Positions 1 to 9,350 are shown, numbered from the stretch's first letter. The stretch: 57,304 nucleotides of DNA from SIG447 sp045577075 (GCA_045577075.1 JAZNHR010000036.1:1-57304); one strand, 5' to 3'. Numbers and translations are program-made. Notes: generated from the letters alone by a model not told the origin.

Positions 1-1
1 C

Positions 2-1066
2 GGAAAAGCAACAAAGCTTTATACATTCGAGGGCCTTAACAAGGGCGTGTGCGACACCGTAGGTGCAGGAGATATGGTTGCAATTTCGGGAATGTCGGAT
101 ATAAATATAGGCGAAACCCTGTGCTCCCCCGACAATATCGACCCGTTGCCTTTTGTTAAGATAGACGAGCCCGTTTTGTCTATGACCTTCAGTGTAAACG
201 ACAGCCCCTTTGCAGGCAAGGAGGGCAATTTCGTCACCTCCCGTCACCTTCGTGCCCGTCTTTATAAGGAACTGGAATCGAATATTAGCCTCTCGGTCGA
301 GGACACGGACACCACGGAAGCCTTTATTGTATCCGGGAGAGGCGAACTGCATCTTTCCGTTTTAATTGAAAATATGCGCCGCCAAGGGTATGAATTTCAG
401 GTTTCGGGTCCCAAGGTTATTACAAAAACCATAGACGGCGTCCTTTGCGAGCCCATTGAATATCTCATGATTGACGTGCCGGACGAATATACCGGCGCCG
501 TCATTGAAAGCGCAGGCACCCGCCGCGCAAATCTTGTAAACATGGCTCCCGGTGCAGGAGGATACACCCGTATTGAGTTTCGTATTCCTGCCCGTGGGCT
601 TTTAGGGTACCGCAGCCAGCTCCTCACGGAAACAAGGGGCACGTGCGTGATGAATCACGTATTCGATTCCTTCGAGCCGTGCAAAGGAGACGTGCCTACC
701 CGCACCCGCGGCTCCCTCGTTGCCTTTGAGGACGGCGAGGCGGTTTCCTACGGTCTTTTTAACGCTCAGGACCGCGGCACCATGTTCATTGGTCCCGGTC
801 AGAAGGTGTATCAGGGCATGGTTGTAGGGGAAAACAGCCGCGCGGACGATATTGTAGTAAACGTATGTAAACGCAAGCACGTAACCAATATGCGCGCTGC
901 CGGCAGTGACGAGGCCCTTCGCCTGACGCCCCCGAAGAATATGAGCCTGGAACAGTACATTGAATTTCTTCCCGACGATGAGCTTCTGGAGGTTACGCCT
1001 TCTTCCCTTCGCATTCGCAAGCGGATCCTGGATAACAGCCTCAGAGCCAAGAAAAACAGTAAATAA
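2..1066 (+). CDS. typA: Ribosome-associated GTPase TypA/BipA, C-terminal part (5' end outside window)
   Basis: The reading frame is open from base 2 and ends with TAA at 1066, giving 354 residues of the C-terminal part. The usual protein is about 605 residues, so the GTPase domain lies upstream of the window. Visible parts are the EF-G-like domain III (SGRGELHLSVLIENMRRQGY), the domain-V-like segment (EPIEYLMIDVPDEYTGAVIE) and the TypA-specific C-terminal domain (RIPARGLLGYRSQ, then GLFNAQDRGTMFIGPGQ and CKRKHVTNMRAAGSDE). TypA binds the ribosome and supports growth under stress and at low temperature. A GTG at 47 is internal and not the start. No convincing terminator follows; the histidine promoter begins 24 nt later. 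Confidence 0.95.
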   Translation, partial: GKATKLYTFEGLNKGVCDTVGAGDMVAISGMSDINIGETLCSPDNIDPLPFVKIDEPVLSMTFSVNDSPFAGKEGNFVTSRHLRARLYKELESNISLSVEDTDTTEAFIVSGRGELHLSVLIENMRRQGYEFQVSGPKVITKTIDGVLCEPIEYLMIDVPDEYTGAVIESAGTRRANLVNMAPGAGGYTRIEFRIPARGLLGYRSQLLTETRGTCVMNHVFDSFEPCKGDVPTRTRGSLVAFEDGEAVSYGLFNAQDRGTMFIGPGQKVYQGMVVGENSRADDIVVNVCKRKHVTNMRAAGSDEALRLTPPKNMSLEQYIEFLPDDELLEVTPSSLRIRKRILDNSLRAKKNSK

Positions 1067-1089
1067 TCGGATTTTTTTCAAAAAATCTA

Positions 1090-1118
1090 TTGACTTTACC
1101 GATTTACTGTGCTATCAT
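1090..1118 (+). promoter_or_regulatory. Promoter of the histidine operon
   Basis: TTGACT (1090-1095), a 17-nt spacer and TATCAT (1113-1118), preceded by an extended -10 TGC. The predicted start, near 1125, leaves a leader of only about 30 nt before the hisZ ribosome binding site AGGAGG. That leaves no room for a T-box or leader-peptide attenuator between promoter and hisZ. Confidence 0.7.
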
Positions 1119-1156
1119 ACTAAAGTGATAAAGCAAAAGAACAGGAGGCAATCCCC

Positions 1157-2272
1157 ATGCAAGTGAAAAGTGCCGTTTTAAAAAACGATGAAAAAGCAAT
1201 ATTCGGGCTTCGGGAATTATACCGCAAATACGGCTATTCCCAGTACAAAATGAGTAAGTTTGAGCCCTATGATTTATATGTACGGAACAAGGACTTCCTC
1301 GTTTCGGAAAATATTATTACTTTTACGGATACAAGTGGAAAGCTCATGGCACTAAAGCCCGACGTTACCCTTTCCATTATTAAAAACAGCGATGACGCGC
1401 CCGAATATGTACAGAAGGTCTACTATAACGAAAACGTTTACCGTCTCGACAAAAATAGCGGCACCTACAAGGAAATTATGCAGCTGGGGCTGGAATGTCT
1501 CGGCAAAATTGATACATACAGCATTAGCGAAGTCCTCATGCTTGCAGCGGAAAGCCTATACTCCATTTCCGAGGATTTTGTTCTGGACATTTCCCATATG
1601 GGTATTCTCTCTCCTCTTTTAGACGGGCTTGGGGCTTCCCATGCCGCAAAGGCAGAGATTTTAAAGTGCATCAGCGAGAAAAACGCCCACGGCATCAGTG
1701 CCGTTTGTGCAAGGGAAAATTTAGACGGGACGCTGCTTTGTGCCCTTGTAGGGACCTACGGCGCGGCAGAAGAAGTTCTGCCGAAGCTCGATGCTCTCTC
1801 CACCTCCCAAAATGCGGCGGCGGTGGAGGAGCTGAAAAGCGTTGTGTCCGCCCTTGCAAAGTGCGGCTTTGGCGATAAAATTCGTATTGACTTTTCCGTC
1901 ATCAATGACCGCAACTATTATAACGGCTTTGTCTTTTGCGGTTTTATTAAAGGCCTTGCGGCGGCAATTTTATCCGGCGGGCAATATGATACGCTGATGC
2001 ACCGCATGGGCAAAAAGGCAGGGGCAATCGGCTTTGCACTCTACCTCGATATGCTGGAGCAATTACCGGGCACAGAGCCTGACTTTGACGTGGATATCGT
2101 GCTTTTATATGACGAAGGTGCTGACATGACTGCCCTTTGCGAAACGGTGGGGCTACTGACTGCAAACGGCAAAAGCGTCATGGCACAGCGAAGTGTACCG
2201 GAGAAAATCAAGTACAGACAGCTTCTTAAATTACAGGAGAGAGGGGTTGAAATCATTGAAAACCATGCTTAA
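1157..2272 (+). CDS. hisZ: ATP phosphoribosyltransferase regulatory subunit HisZ
   Basis: A 371-residue paralogue of histidyl-tRNA synthetase that has lost aminoacylation and forms a complex with short-form HisG, activating it and giving histidine feedback control. Class II synthetase-like segments are visible: RKYGYSQYKMSKFEPYDLYV near residues 20-40 and TDTSGKLMALKPDVTLSI near 55-75. The following gene encodes a HisG without a regulatory domain, as expected when HisZ is present. Start ATG at 1157 is preceded by AGGAGG at good spacing. First gene of the his operon; its stop overlaps the hisG start by 8 nt. Confidence 0.93.
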   Translation: MQVKSAVLKNDEKAIFGLRELYRKYGYSQYKMSKFEPYDLYVRNKDFLVSENIITFTDTSGKLMALKPDVTLSIIKNSDDAPEYVQKVYYNENVYRLDKNSGTYKEIMQLGLECLGKIDTYSISEVLMLAAESLYSISEDFVLDISHMGILSPLLDGLGASHAAKAEILKCISEKNAHGISAVCARENLDGTLLCALVGTYGAAEEVLPKLDALSTSQNAAAVEELKSVVSALAKCGFGDKIRIDFSVINDRNYYNGFVFCGFIKGLAAAILSGGQYDTLMHRMGKKAGAIGFALYLDMLEQLPGTEPDFDVDIVLLYDEGADMTALCETVGLLTANGKSVMAQRSVPEKIKYRQLLKLQERGVEIIENHA

Positions 2273-2894
2273 TATTGCACTCCCCAAAGGACGGCTCGGC
2301 GAAAAAGTGTATGCCATGTTTGAAAAAGCAGGCTTTCCCTGTCCCTCCATCCGTGAAAACAGCCGCAAGCTGATTTTTGAAAATGAGGAAAAAGGCGTGC
2401 GGTATTTCTGGGTCAAGCCCTCGGACGTTGCAATCTACGTAGAACGCGGTGCGGCGGATATCGGCGTTGCAGGAAAAGACATTCTCCTTGAGTACGAGCC
2501 GGACGTGTACGAGCTGTTTGACCTTGACATCGGCAAATGCCGCATGGCAGTCGCCGCTATGCGAGATTTTCGGGATAACCCCCAGAAAACGTTGCGCGTT
2601 GCCACGAAATTTACGAACATTACGAAAACCTACTACGCCGCCAAAGGGCGTGACATCGATATTATCCACTTAAACGGTTCCATTGAAATTGCCCCGATTT
2701 TAGGGCTTTCAGACGTGATTGCCGACATCGTGGAAACGGGAACAACCTTAAAGGAAAATAATCTCGAGGTTATCGAAACGATTGTTCCCATCAGCGCAAG
2801 ACTCATTGCCAACAAGGCAGGCTTTAAGTTTAAATCGGCGCAAATCGAAACGCTGGTAGCGGCACTCGCCGCAGACGGAGGCAAAAATGATTAA
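2265..2894 (+). CDS. hisG: ATP phosphoribosyltransferase catalytic subunit HisG, short form
   Basis: First committed step of histidine synthesis: ATP plus PRPP to phosphoribosyl-ATP. At 209 residues this is the short form that lacks the C-terminal ACT-like regulatory domain and depends on HisZ. The N-terminus MLNIALPKGRLGEK and the PRPP-binding segment DIVETGTTLKENNLEVIE are typical. I chose ATG 2265 from family N-termini; in-frame TTG codons at 2247 and 2256 lie closer to the AGGAGAGAGG motif at about 2235-2245, and the TTG at 2256 (10-nt spacing) could be the true start. Its 3' end overlaps hisD by 8 nt, suggesting translational coupling. Confidence 0.93.
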   Translation: MLNIALPKGRLGEKVYAMFEKAGFPCPSIRENSRKLIFENEEKGVRYFWVKPSDVAIYVERGAADIGVAGKDILLEYEPDVYELFDLDIGKCRMAVAAMRDFRDNPQKTLRVATKFTNITKTYYAAKGRDIDIIHLNGSIEIAPILGLSDVIADIVETGTTLKENNLEVIETIVPISARLIANKAGFKFKSAQIETLVAALAADGGKND

Positions 2895-4167
2895 GATACT
2901 CGAGTACGGCACGGTGAAATCCGAGGAGATTTTCGCAAGGGTAGAGCCGAAGGTGGACGTTTCTGCCATCGTTGCCGAGATTATTGATACTGTGCGAAAA
3001 GACGGCGACGCCGCCCTTTTTCGCTATGGAGAAAAGTTTGATAAAGCCAAGCTTTCCACCCTTGCCGTTTCCAAAGCAGAAATTGACGCGGCAATGGAAA
3101 GCGTGGAGCCCCGTTTTCTGGAGGTTTTGCGCCGTGCGGCAAAAAACATTCGCAAATTTCACGAAAAGCAGGTCCGTCAAGGCTTTATTATAAACGATGA
3201 AAACGGCATTGTAATGGGGCAAAAGATTATCCCCGTGGACCGCGCAGGGCTGTATGTCCCCGGCGGCACCGCGGCGTACCCCTCCACTGTTTTAATGGAC
3301 GCCATTCCCGCAAAAATCGCAGGCTGCCCTGAAGTGGTTATGGTAACCCCCCCTTCCCAAGATGGCTCTGTAAACCCCGTAATACTCGCCGCCGCCGCTA
3401 TTGCAGGCGTAGATAAAATTTACAAAGTTGGCGGCGCACAGGCGATTGCCGCCCTCGCCTATGGCACAGAAACGATTCCTAAGGTAGACAAAATCGTCGG
3501 CCCCGGCAACGCCTTTGTAGCAGAAGCAAAACGCCAGGTGTTCGGCCAAGTGTCTATCGACATGATTGCAGGCCCCAGCGAAATCCTGATTGTGGCGGAC
3601 GAAGGCGCAGACGCACGCGCTGTGGCGGCGGACCTTTTATCCCAGGCGGAGCACGATAAACTCGCCAGCGCCGTTTTAGTTACCGACTCCCTGTCCCTTG
3701 CAAAAAAGGTGCAAGAAGAGCTGGAAGTGCAGATTCCTGCCCTTTCGAGATGCGAAATCGCCCGTGCATCCATTGACGATAACGGCAAAATCATTGTTGC
3801 GGACTCTCTTTCTGCGGCAATCGAAATTTCGAACGAGCTTGCCCCTGAGCATTTAGAGCTTTGTGTGGATAATCCTTTTGATTATCTTGACGCCATTCGC
3901 CACGCAGGCAGTATCTTTATGGGACGAAACTGTCCCGAGGCCCTTGGGGACTATATGGCAGGCCCGAATCACACCCTGCCCACAAGCGGCACGGCAAAAT
4001 TTGCAAGTCCCCTATCCGTGGATGATTTTATAAAGAAAACCCAGTATACATATTTTACCCGCGATGCCCTCTCCCGCTATGCCGAAGATGTGGGCTACTT
4101 TGCGGAAAAAGAAGGCCTTACGGCACACGCAAAAAGTGCACGAATTCGCACGGAGGAAGAAAAATGA
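2887..4167 (+). CDS. hisD: Histidinol dehydrogenase HisD
   Basis: Catalyses the last two steps, L-histidinol to L-histidine with two NAD+, using a bound zinc. Full length at 426 residues. Family signatures are PVDRAGLYVPGGTAAYPS (about 117-134), the GPGNAFVAEAKRQVFG segment followed by DMIAGPSEI, and the GPNHTLPTSG segment near 365 that carries a metal/catalytic histidine. It lies third in the operon, overlapping hisG upstream and sharing an ATGA stop/start overlap with hisC downstream. Confidence 0.96.
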   Translation: MIKILEYGTVKSEEIFARVEPKVDVSAIVAEIIDTVRKDGDAALFRYGEKFDKAKLSTLAVSKAEIDAAMESVEPRFLEVLRRAAKNIRKFHEKQVRQGFIINDENGIVMGQKIIPVDRAGLYVPGGTAAYPSTVLMDAIPAKIAGCPEVVMVTPPSQDGSVNPVILAAAAIAGVDKIYKVGGAQAIAALAYGTETIPKVDKIVGPGNAFVAEAKRQVFGQVSIDMIAGPSEILIVADEGADARAVAADLLSQAEHDKLASAVLVTDSLSLAKKVQEELEVQIPALSRCEIARASIDDNGKIIVADSLSAAIEISNELAPEHLELCVDNPFDYLDAIRHAGSIFMGRNCPEALGDYMAGPNHTLPTSGTAKFASPLSVDDFIKKTQYTYFTRDALSRYAEDVGYFAEKEGLTAHAKSARIRTEEEK

Positions 4168-5225
4168 GCCGATTTTTTTCCGAAAAGCATGCTGTTCTTA
4201 CCCCGTATACACCGGGCGAGCAGCCGAAAAACAAAAAATTTATAAAGCTGAACACCAACGAATCCCCCTTCCCCCCGTCCGAAAAAGCGGTACAGGCGGC
4301 AGCGGAAGCGGCAAAATCCTTGCAGCTCTACTCTGACCCCGAATGTAAAGCCTTGACGGAAAAGGTGGCGGAAAGCCTTGGGGTATCCTTTGAAGAAGTG
4401 TTAATGACAAACGGGTCGGACGAGATTTTAAACTTTGCCTTTATGGCATTTTGTGATGAAAAGCATCCGGCAGTATTTCCCGACCTTACCTATGGTTTTT
4501 ACCCCGTCTTTGCACAGCTTAGCCATGTGCCTTATGCGGAAATCCCCCTTCGGGACGATTTTACCATTGATATAAATGACTACCTCGGTATCGGCAAAAC
4601 AATTTTTATTGCAAACCCCAACGCACCGACGGGAATTTATCTCAAAAAAAGTGAAATTGAGGAAATCGTAAAATCCAACCCTGACAATATTGTGGTCATT
4701 GACGAAGCGTATATTGACTTTGGGGGAGAAAGCTGCGTGGGGCTTATCCACAAATACGATAACCTGCTCGTAACACAAACTTTCTCCAAATCCCGTTCCA
4801 TGGCAGGGGCGCGCCTTGGCTTTGGCGTGGGGAATGCAACACTGATTCGCGATTTAAACACGATAAAATATGCCACAAACCCTTATAACGTCAATTCCAT
4901 GACCATGGCGGCAGGGCTTGGCACCCTTTCGGACCCCGACTACACGGCAGAAAATTGCCGCACCATTATGGAAAACCGGGAATATGCCGCCGCCGCCCTT
5001 CGTGCTTTAGGCTTTACCCTGACGGAAAGCCAGTCAAACTTCCTGTTTGCCACCCATCCAGCCTTCCCCGGGGACAGCCTGTATACCCAGCTTCGGGAAA
5101 ACGGCATTTTGGTACGGCACTTTAAAAATCCGCGCATTGCGGACTATAACCGCATCACCGTAGGCAGCCGCGCGGAAATGGAAGCTCTTATCGACACGAT
5201 AACGAAATTACTGGAGGGAAAGTAA
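4164..5225 (+). CDS. hisC: Histidinol-phosphate aminotransferase HisC
   Basis: PLP-dependent fold-type I aminotransferase converting imidazole acetol phosphate and glutamate to histidinol phosphate. 353 residues, normal length. The PLP lysine is in the segment TQTFSKSRSMAGARLG near residue 210; NPNAPTG and the aspartate of VIDEAYIDF are the other cofactor-contacting motifs. The start ATG forms an ATGA overlap with the hisD stop, and the TAA stop is followed directly by the hisB ATG. Family members can act on related substrates, but the operon position makes HisC the clear choice. Confidence 0.95.
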   Translation: MSRFFSEKHAVLTPYTPGEQPKNKKFIKLNTNESPFPPSEKAVQAAAEAAKSLQLYSDPECKALTEKVAESLGVSFEEVLMTNGSDEILNFAFMAFCDEKHPAVFPDLTYGFYPVFAQLSHVPYAEIPLRDDFTIDINDYLGIGKTIFIANPNAPTGIYLKKSEIEEIVKSNPDNIVVIDEAYIDFGGESCVGLIHKYDNLLVTQTFSKSRSMAGARLGFGVGNATLIRDLNTIKYATNPYNVNSMTMAAGLGTLSDPDYTAENCRTIMENREYAAAALRALGFTLTESQSNFLFATHPAFPGDSLYTQLRENGILVRHFKNPRIADYNRITVGSRAEMEALIDTITKLLEGK

Positions 5226-5816
5226 ATGAGAGAAGCAAGAATCGTTCGTAAAACGGCAGAAACCGATATTACTCTGTCTTTATGTCTGGACGGCACGGGG
5301 CAAAGTAACATTGATACCGGCTGTGGTTTTTTAAATCATATGCTGACGCTCTTTGCAAAACACGGTAGATTTGATTTAGATGTAAAATGCGTGGGCGACA
5401 CCGAGGTGGACGACCACCATACGGTGGAGGACGTAGGCATTTGCCTCGGCCTTGCGTTTTCCGAAGCGCTTGGGGATAAGCGCGGCATCACGCGCTACGG
5501 CAGCACCACGCTTCCCATGGATGAAGCTCTCATTCTTTCCGCCTGTGACCTTTCGGGCAGAAGCTTTCTCGGGTATGCTCTCGAAATCCATGCGGAAAAA
5601 GTAGGCACCTTTGATACAGAACTGACGGAGGAATTTTGGCTTGCCTTCACAAGAGAGGCAAAGCTGAATCTTCACCTGCGCTCCCTTGCCGGCCAAAATG
5701 CCCACCACATTATCGAAGGGGCGTTTAAGTCTGTCGCCCGTTCTCTTCGCCAGGCTGTGAAAATCGAGCCGGAATTTAAAGACGAAATCCCTTCTACTAA
5801 AGGAGTACTTTCATGA
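5226..5816 (+). CDS. hisB: Imidazoleglycerol-phosphate dehydratase HisB
   Basis: Manganese enzyme dehydrating imidazole glycerol phosphate to imidazole acetol phosphate. At 196 residues it is the monofunctional form; the phosphatase activity fused to HisB in enterobacteria is supplied here by a separate PHP enzyme (HisK). Both histidine-rich metal motifs are present: DDHHTVEDVGICLG near residue 60 and AHHIIEGAFKSVARSLRQAV near 160. ATG follows the hisC stop with no gap; the end overlaps hisH by 4 nt (ATGA). Confidence 0.96.
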   Translation: MREARIVRKTAETDITLSLCLDGTGQSNIDTGCGFLNHMLTLFAKHGRFDLDVKCVGDTEVDDHHTVEDVGICLGLAFSEALGDKRGITRYGSTTLPMDEALILSACDLSGRSFLGYALEIHAEKVGTFDTELTEEFWLAFTREAKLNLHLRSLAGQNAHHIIEGAFKSVARSLRQAVKIEPEFKDEIPSTKGVLS

Positions 5817-6439
5817 TAGCCATTATTGACTACGGCGTGGGGAACCTGTTTTCCCTGAAAAGTTCCCTTGCCGCCATTGGGGCGGACGCCTTTGTAAGCC
5901 GTGACCCTGCAGAAATTGAAAAAGCAGACAAAATTATACTGCCGGGCGTTGGGGCGTTTGGGGACGCCGCAAAAAAACTAAAGGACTGCGGCATGGCAGA
6001 CGTTCTTATAAAAGAAGCCGCCAAAGGAAAGCCCATTATGGGCATTTGCCTTGGTATGCAGTTATTATTTGATAAAAGCTATGAATACGGCGAGCACGAA
6101 GGCTTAGGGCTTATTCATGGCGAAATCCGTCCCATTGCGGAGAAAATCCCGAAGGGGCTGAAAATTCCCCACATCGGCTGGAATGCCCTAAAGTTTACAG
6201 AAAAGCCCTCCAAGCTCTTTCGCTATATTAAGGACGGGGATTTTGTATACTTCGTCCACTCCTTCGCAGGCGTAAACTGCACGGAAAGCATAATTGCAGA
6301 AAGCGAGTACGGCGCACCCCTTTGCGCGGCGGTAGAAGCAGGCAACGTTTGCGGCTGTCAGTTTCACCCGGAAAAAAGCGGTGACGTGGGGCTTGCGATT
6401 TTGCGCGGCTTTTGTGATATGGAGGTGGAAGTATGCTGA
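5813..6439 (+). CDS. hisH: Imidazole glycerol phosphate synthase subunit HisH
   Basis: Glutamine amidotransferase subunit that hydrolyses glutamine and passes ammonia to HisF. 208 residues with class I amidotransferase motifs: the nucleophile cysteine in GICLGMQLLF near residue 80 and the histidine/glutamate pair in CQFHPEKSGDVG near 185. N-terminal IIDYGVGNLFSLKSSL is typical of HisH. It overlaps hisB upstream (ATGA) and hisA downstream by 7 nt. Confidence 0.96.
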   Translation: MIAIIDYGVGNLFSLKSSLAAIGADAFVSRDPAEIEKADKIILPGVGAFGDAAKKLKDCGMADVLIKEAAKGKPIMGICLGMQLLFDKSYEYGEHEGLGLIHGEIRPIAEKIPKGLKIPHIGWNALKFTEKPSKLFRYIKDGDFVYFVHSFAGVNCTESIIAESEYGAPLCAAVEAGNVCGCQFHPEKSGDVGLAILRGFCDMEVEVC

Positions 6440-7146
6440 TTTTTCCTGCCATTGATTTATATGACGGCAAGGCCGTGCGTCTCCTTCGGGGCGACTATGA
6501 GAATATGACCGTATACAGCGAGAACCCCCCTTCTATTGCCGCCGATTTTAAAGCGGCAGGGGCGACGCATATTCACCTTGTGGATTTGGAAGGTGCAAAG
6601 CTGGGCACAACGCCGAATCTCCATGTGGTGGAAAAAATTGTGGAAAGCACAGGACTTTTTACCGAGATTGGCGGCGGTATACGGAGCATGGACGTGATTG
6701 AAAAGTACCTTTCGATTGGTGTTAGCCGCGTTATTTTAGGAACTGCCGCAGTAGAGGACGAAGCCTTTTTATCCCGTGCCGCCGAGAAATACAGGGAGAA
6801 AATTGCGGTGGGTGCCGATATCCGAGACGGCTACATTGCCGTTCGCGGCTGGACGGAGAAATCCGACCGGGATGCCTTTTCCTTTTGCCGGCACATGGAA
6901 GCCCTCGGCATTCAAACCTTGATTTGTACCGATATTTCTAAAGACGGCGCCATGCAGGGCACAAACCGGGCGCTTTACCGTGACCTTGCCCGTGAATTTA
7001 AAATGCAGATTGTAGCCTCGGGCGGTGTTTCCTCGATGGACGATATTCGTCACCTTAAAGACCTCAATCTATACGGTGCCATTATTGGCAAAGCCTACTA
7101 TACGGGCGCTATTGATTTAAAAGAAGCAATCGAGGTGGCAAAATGA
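6433..7146 (+). CDS. hisA: Phosphoribosyl isomerase HisA
   Basis: (beta/alpha)8-barrel isomerase (ProFAR isomerase) between the HisI and HisHF steps. 237 residues. The paired phosphate-binding half-barrels are visible, with catalytic aspartates in PAIDLYDGKAVRL (near residue 8) and in TDISKDGAMQGTN (near 170); GGGIRSMDVIEKYL and ASGGVSSMDDIRHL are the two phosphate-binding loops. It is paralogous to the adjacent hisF. Overlaps hisH and hisF (ATGA) at its two ends. Confidence 0.96.
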   Translation: MLIFPAIDLYDGKAVRLLRGDYENMTVYSENPPSIAADFKAAGATHIHLVDLEGAKLGTTPNLHVVEKIVESTGLFTEIGGGIRSMDVIEKYLSIGVSRVILGTAAVEDEAFLSRAAEKYREKIAVGADIRDGYIAVRGWTEKSDRDAFSFCRHMEALGIQTLICTDISKDGAMQGTNRALYRDLAREFKMQIVASGGVSSMDDIRHLKDLNLYGAIIGKAYYTGAIDLKEAIEVAK

Positions 7147-7901
7147 TTACAAAACGAATTATACCGTGTCTTGACGTTAAAGACGGCAGAGTGGTAAAGG
7201 GCGTAAACTTCGAGGGCCTTTCCGATGTTTCCTCCCCCGTAGCCTTAGGGCAGTACTACAGCCGTGCCGGTGCGGACGAGCTTGTTTTTTACGATATTAC
7301 CGCCTCCAGCGAGGGGCGCGCCCTCTTTACCGATATTTTATGCGAGGTGGCACGAACGATTTTCATTCCCCTGACAGTGGGGGGCGGCATAAACACCGTA
7401 GGCGATTTTGACAGGGTGCTCAAATGCGGTGCGGACAAGGTCAGCGTCAATTCCGGCGCTATTCGAAATCCAAGCCTTGTGTACGAGGCCGCGAAAAAAT
7501 ACGGCAACCAATGCGTGGTGCTTTCCGTAGATATTAAGCGCGTGGACGGCGTGTTCCGCGTTTTTGCCAAGGGCGGACGGGAAAACACAGGGCTAGAAGC
7601 CATTGAATGGATTAAAAAATGCGTAGACATGGGGGCAGGCGAGGTCGTTGTAAACTCCATTGATACAGACGGTGTAAAAAACGGATTTGACCTTCCCATG
7701 CTGGAGGCCGTATGCGATGCCGTCAGCGTCCCCGTAATCGCTTCCGGCGGTGCAGGCTGCAAGGAAGATTTTATCACGCTTTTTAACGCACTCCCGAAGG
7801 TAGACGCCGGGCTTGCCGCCTCTATCTTCCATTTTGGGGAAGTGGAAATACAGGATTTAAAGAAAACCCTTGCCGCGGAAAACATCCCGGTAAGGCTTTA
7901 G
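7143..7901 (+). CDS. hisF: Imidazole glycerol phosphate synthase subunit HisF
   Basis: Cyclase subunit, a (beta/alpha)8 barrel that uses ammonia from HisH to form imidazole glycerol phosphate and AICAR. 252 residues, normal length. Catalytic aspartates lie in IIPCLDVKDGRVVKGVNF (near residue 11) and NSIDTDGVKNGFD (near 178 in the second half-barrel); LTVGGGINTVGDF and VIASGGAG are phosphate loops. Start overlaps hisA by 4 nt. The hisIE start follows 9 nt downstream with the GGAGG motif at 7901-7905. Confidence 0.96.
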   Translation: MITKRIIPCLDVKDGRVVKGVNFEGLSDVSSPVALGQYYSRAGADELVFYDITASSEGRALFTDILCEVARTIFIPLTVGGGINTVGDFDRVLKCGADKVSVNSGAIRNPSLVYEAAKKYGNQCVVLSVDIKRVDGVFRVFAKGGRENTGLEAIEWIKKCVDMGAGEVVVNSIDTDGVKNGFDLPMLEAVCDAVSVPVIASGGAGCKEDFITLFNALPKVDAGLAASIFHFGEVEIQDLKKTLAAENIPVRL

Positions 7902-7910
7902 GAGGTTCTT

Positions 7911-8561
7911 ATGCTGAATATAGATGCGCTCAAATTTGACGAAAAAGGTTTAATCCCTGCTATTGTAGTGGATGCGGAAACGAAAAAGGTTTTAACCCTT
8001 GCCTACATGAATCGGGAAAGCCTTGCAATTTCTATGGAAAAGGGGCTGACCTGCTTTTTTAGCCGCTCGAGACAGGAACTTTGGCTCAAAGGGGAAACCA
8101 GCGGCAACTACCAGCACATTGTTTCTATCACGGCGGACTGCGATGGGGACGCGCTGGTTGTGCTGGTGGAAAAGGACGGGCCTGCGTGCCACACAGGCAC
8201 AGACTCCTGCTTTACAAACCCCGTTTACGAAAGCGATGAACGCCACGAATTTTCCCTTGCCTCTTTAATGGAGCTTATCGAAGGCAGAAAAACGGAAAAG
8301 AAGGAAGGCTCCTACACAACCTACCTCTTTGAAAAGGGCATTGATAAAATCCTTAAAAAAGTGGGCGAGGAATGTACGGAAGTCATTATTGCCGCAAAGG
8401 ATAACGACAAAAAGGAAGCTATTTACGAAATTGCGGACCTTACCTATCACGTTATGGTCATGATGATTGAAATGGGTATTGACCTTTCTGATATTCACCG
8501 CGAGCTTGCCTCGAGACACGTTATAGACCACAAGGTAAAACAGGAGAAGATGACGAAATGA
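7911..8561 (+). CDS. hisIE: Bifunctional phosphoribosyl-AMP cyclohydrolase / phosphoribosyl-ATP pyrophosphatase HisIE
   Basis: A fusion of HisI and HisE that carries out steps 2 and 3 of the pathway. 216 residues. The N-terminal cyclohydrolase part shows LAYMNRESLAISMEKG, the zinc-binding ADCDGDALVVLVEKDG and the cysteine motif ACHTGTDSCF (to about residue 105). The C-terminal MazG-like pyrophosphatase part shows the metal-binding helix KKVGEECTEVIIAAKD and EAIYEIADLTYHVMVMM. Ends in an ATGA overlap with hisK. Confidence 0.95.
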   Translation: MLNIDALKFDEKGLIPAIVVDAETKKVLTLAYMNRESLAISMEKGLTCFFSRSRQELWLKGETSGNYQHIVSITADCDGDALVVLVEKDGPACHTGTDSCFTNPVYESDERHEFSLASLMELIEGRKTEKKEGSYTTYLFEKGIDKILKKVGEECTEVIIAAKDNDKKEAIYEIADLTYHVMVMMIEMGIDLSDIHRELASRHVIDHKVKQEKMTK

Positions 8562-9334
8562 TTTTGTCTGATTTTCATGTGCATACCACCTTTTGCGACG
8601 GCGCGCATACGCCCCGCCAAATGGTAGAGGCCGCCATAGAAAAGGGCATGGACGCCATCGGCTTTTCTGCCCATGCCTATACGTTTTTTGACGAAAGCTA
8701 CTGTCTCAAAAAAACGGAAATTTCTCGATACTGCGCTGAAATTTCTGCCCTTCGGGCGGAATACAAGGGGAAAATCCGTGTGTCTTTAGGCATCGAGCAG
8801 GATTTATATTCTGCCGAGCCTACGGAAGGGTATGACTATGTGATAGGCTCTGTGCACTATCTTTATAAAGACGGGGCATATTTTTCGATTGATTCCTCGC
8901 CAGAAGGCTTTCGTGCTTTGGGAAAAGCTTACGGGGGCGACTTTTACGCCCTTTGCGAGGACTATTACAGGGCGGTGGCAAGCCTTAAAAGCATGAAAAA
9001 CCTGACCTTTATCGGGCACCTTGATTTAGTTTCCAAATTTAACGAAACGTACGGCTTTTTTGACGAAACACACCCCCGGTATATTGCGGCGTGGCAAAGC
9101 GCCATAGATGCCCTTTTGCCCCTCGGAAAGCCCTTTGAGGTAAATACGGGCGCTATGGCAAGGGGGTACAAAACCGTGCCTTATCCATCCCTTCCCATGC
9201 TTTCCTATATAAAGGAAAAGGGCGGCCGCGTGCTCCTCTCGGGAGATACCCATCGAAAGGACGCTTTATGCTTTGCCTTTGATACATGGGAGCCTGCGCT
9301 GAAAGACATGGGTCTTTCGCTTATCACACTTTAA
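8558..9334 (+). CDS. hisK: PHP-type histidinol-phosphatase HisK
   Basis: Polymerase-and-histidinol-phosphatase family enzyme that removes phosphate from histidinol phosphate, the step missing from the monofunctional HisB. 258 residues. Metal ligands are visible in DFHVHTTFCDGAHTP (HxH at residues 5-7), FSAHAY, GIEQDL, IGSVHYL, FIGHLDLVSKF and the C-terminal SGDTHRKDALC. It completes the set needed from PRPP and ATP to histidine and closes the hisZGDCBHAF-IE-K run. Function is inferred from family and operon position. Confidence 0.9.
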   Translation: MILSDFHVHTTFCDGAHTPRQMVEAAIEKGMDAIGFSAHAYTFFDESYCLKKTEISRYCAEISALRAEYKGKIRVSLGIEQDLYSAEPTEGYDYVIGSVHYLYKDGAYFSIDSSPEGFRALGKAYGGDFYALCEDYYRAVASLKSMKNLTFIGHLDLVSKFNETYGFFDETHPRYIAAWQSAIDALLPLGKPFEVNTGAMARGYKTVPYPSLPMLSYIKEKGGRVLLSGDTHRKDALCFAFDTWEPALKDMGLSLITL

Positions 9335-9350
9335 GGAAAGGAATGCTTTT

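Noticed and set aside
1067..1156. Possible T-box or leader-peptide attenuator before hisZ
   Set aside because: The promoter lies in this 90-nt gap and leaves only about 30 nt of leader, with no terminator or histidine-codon run.
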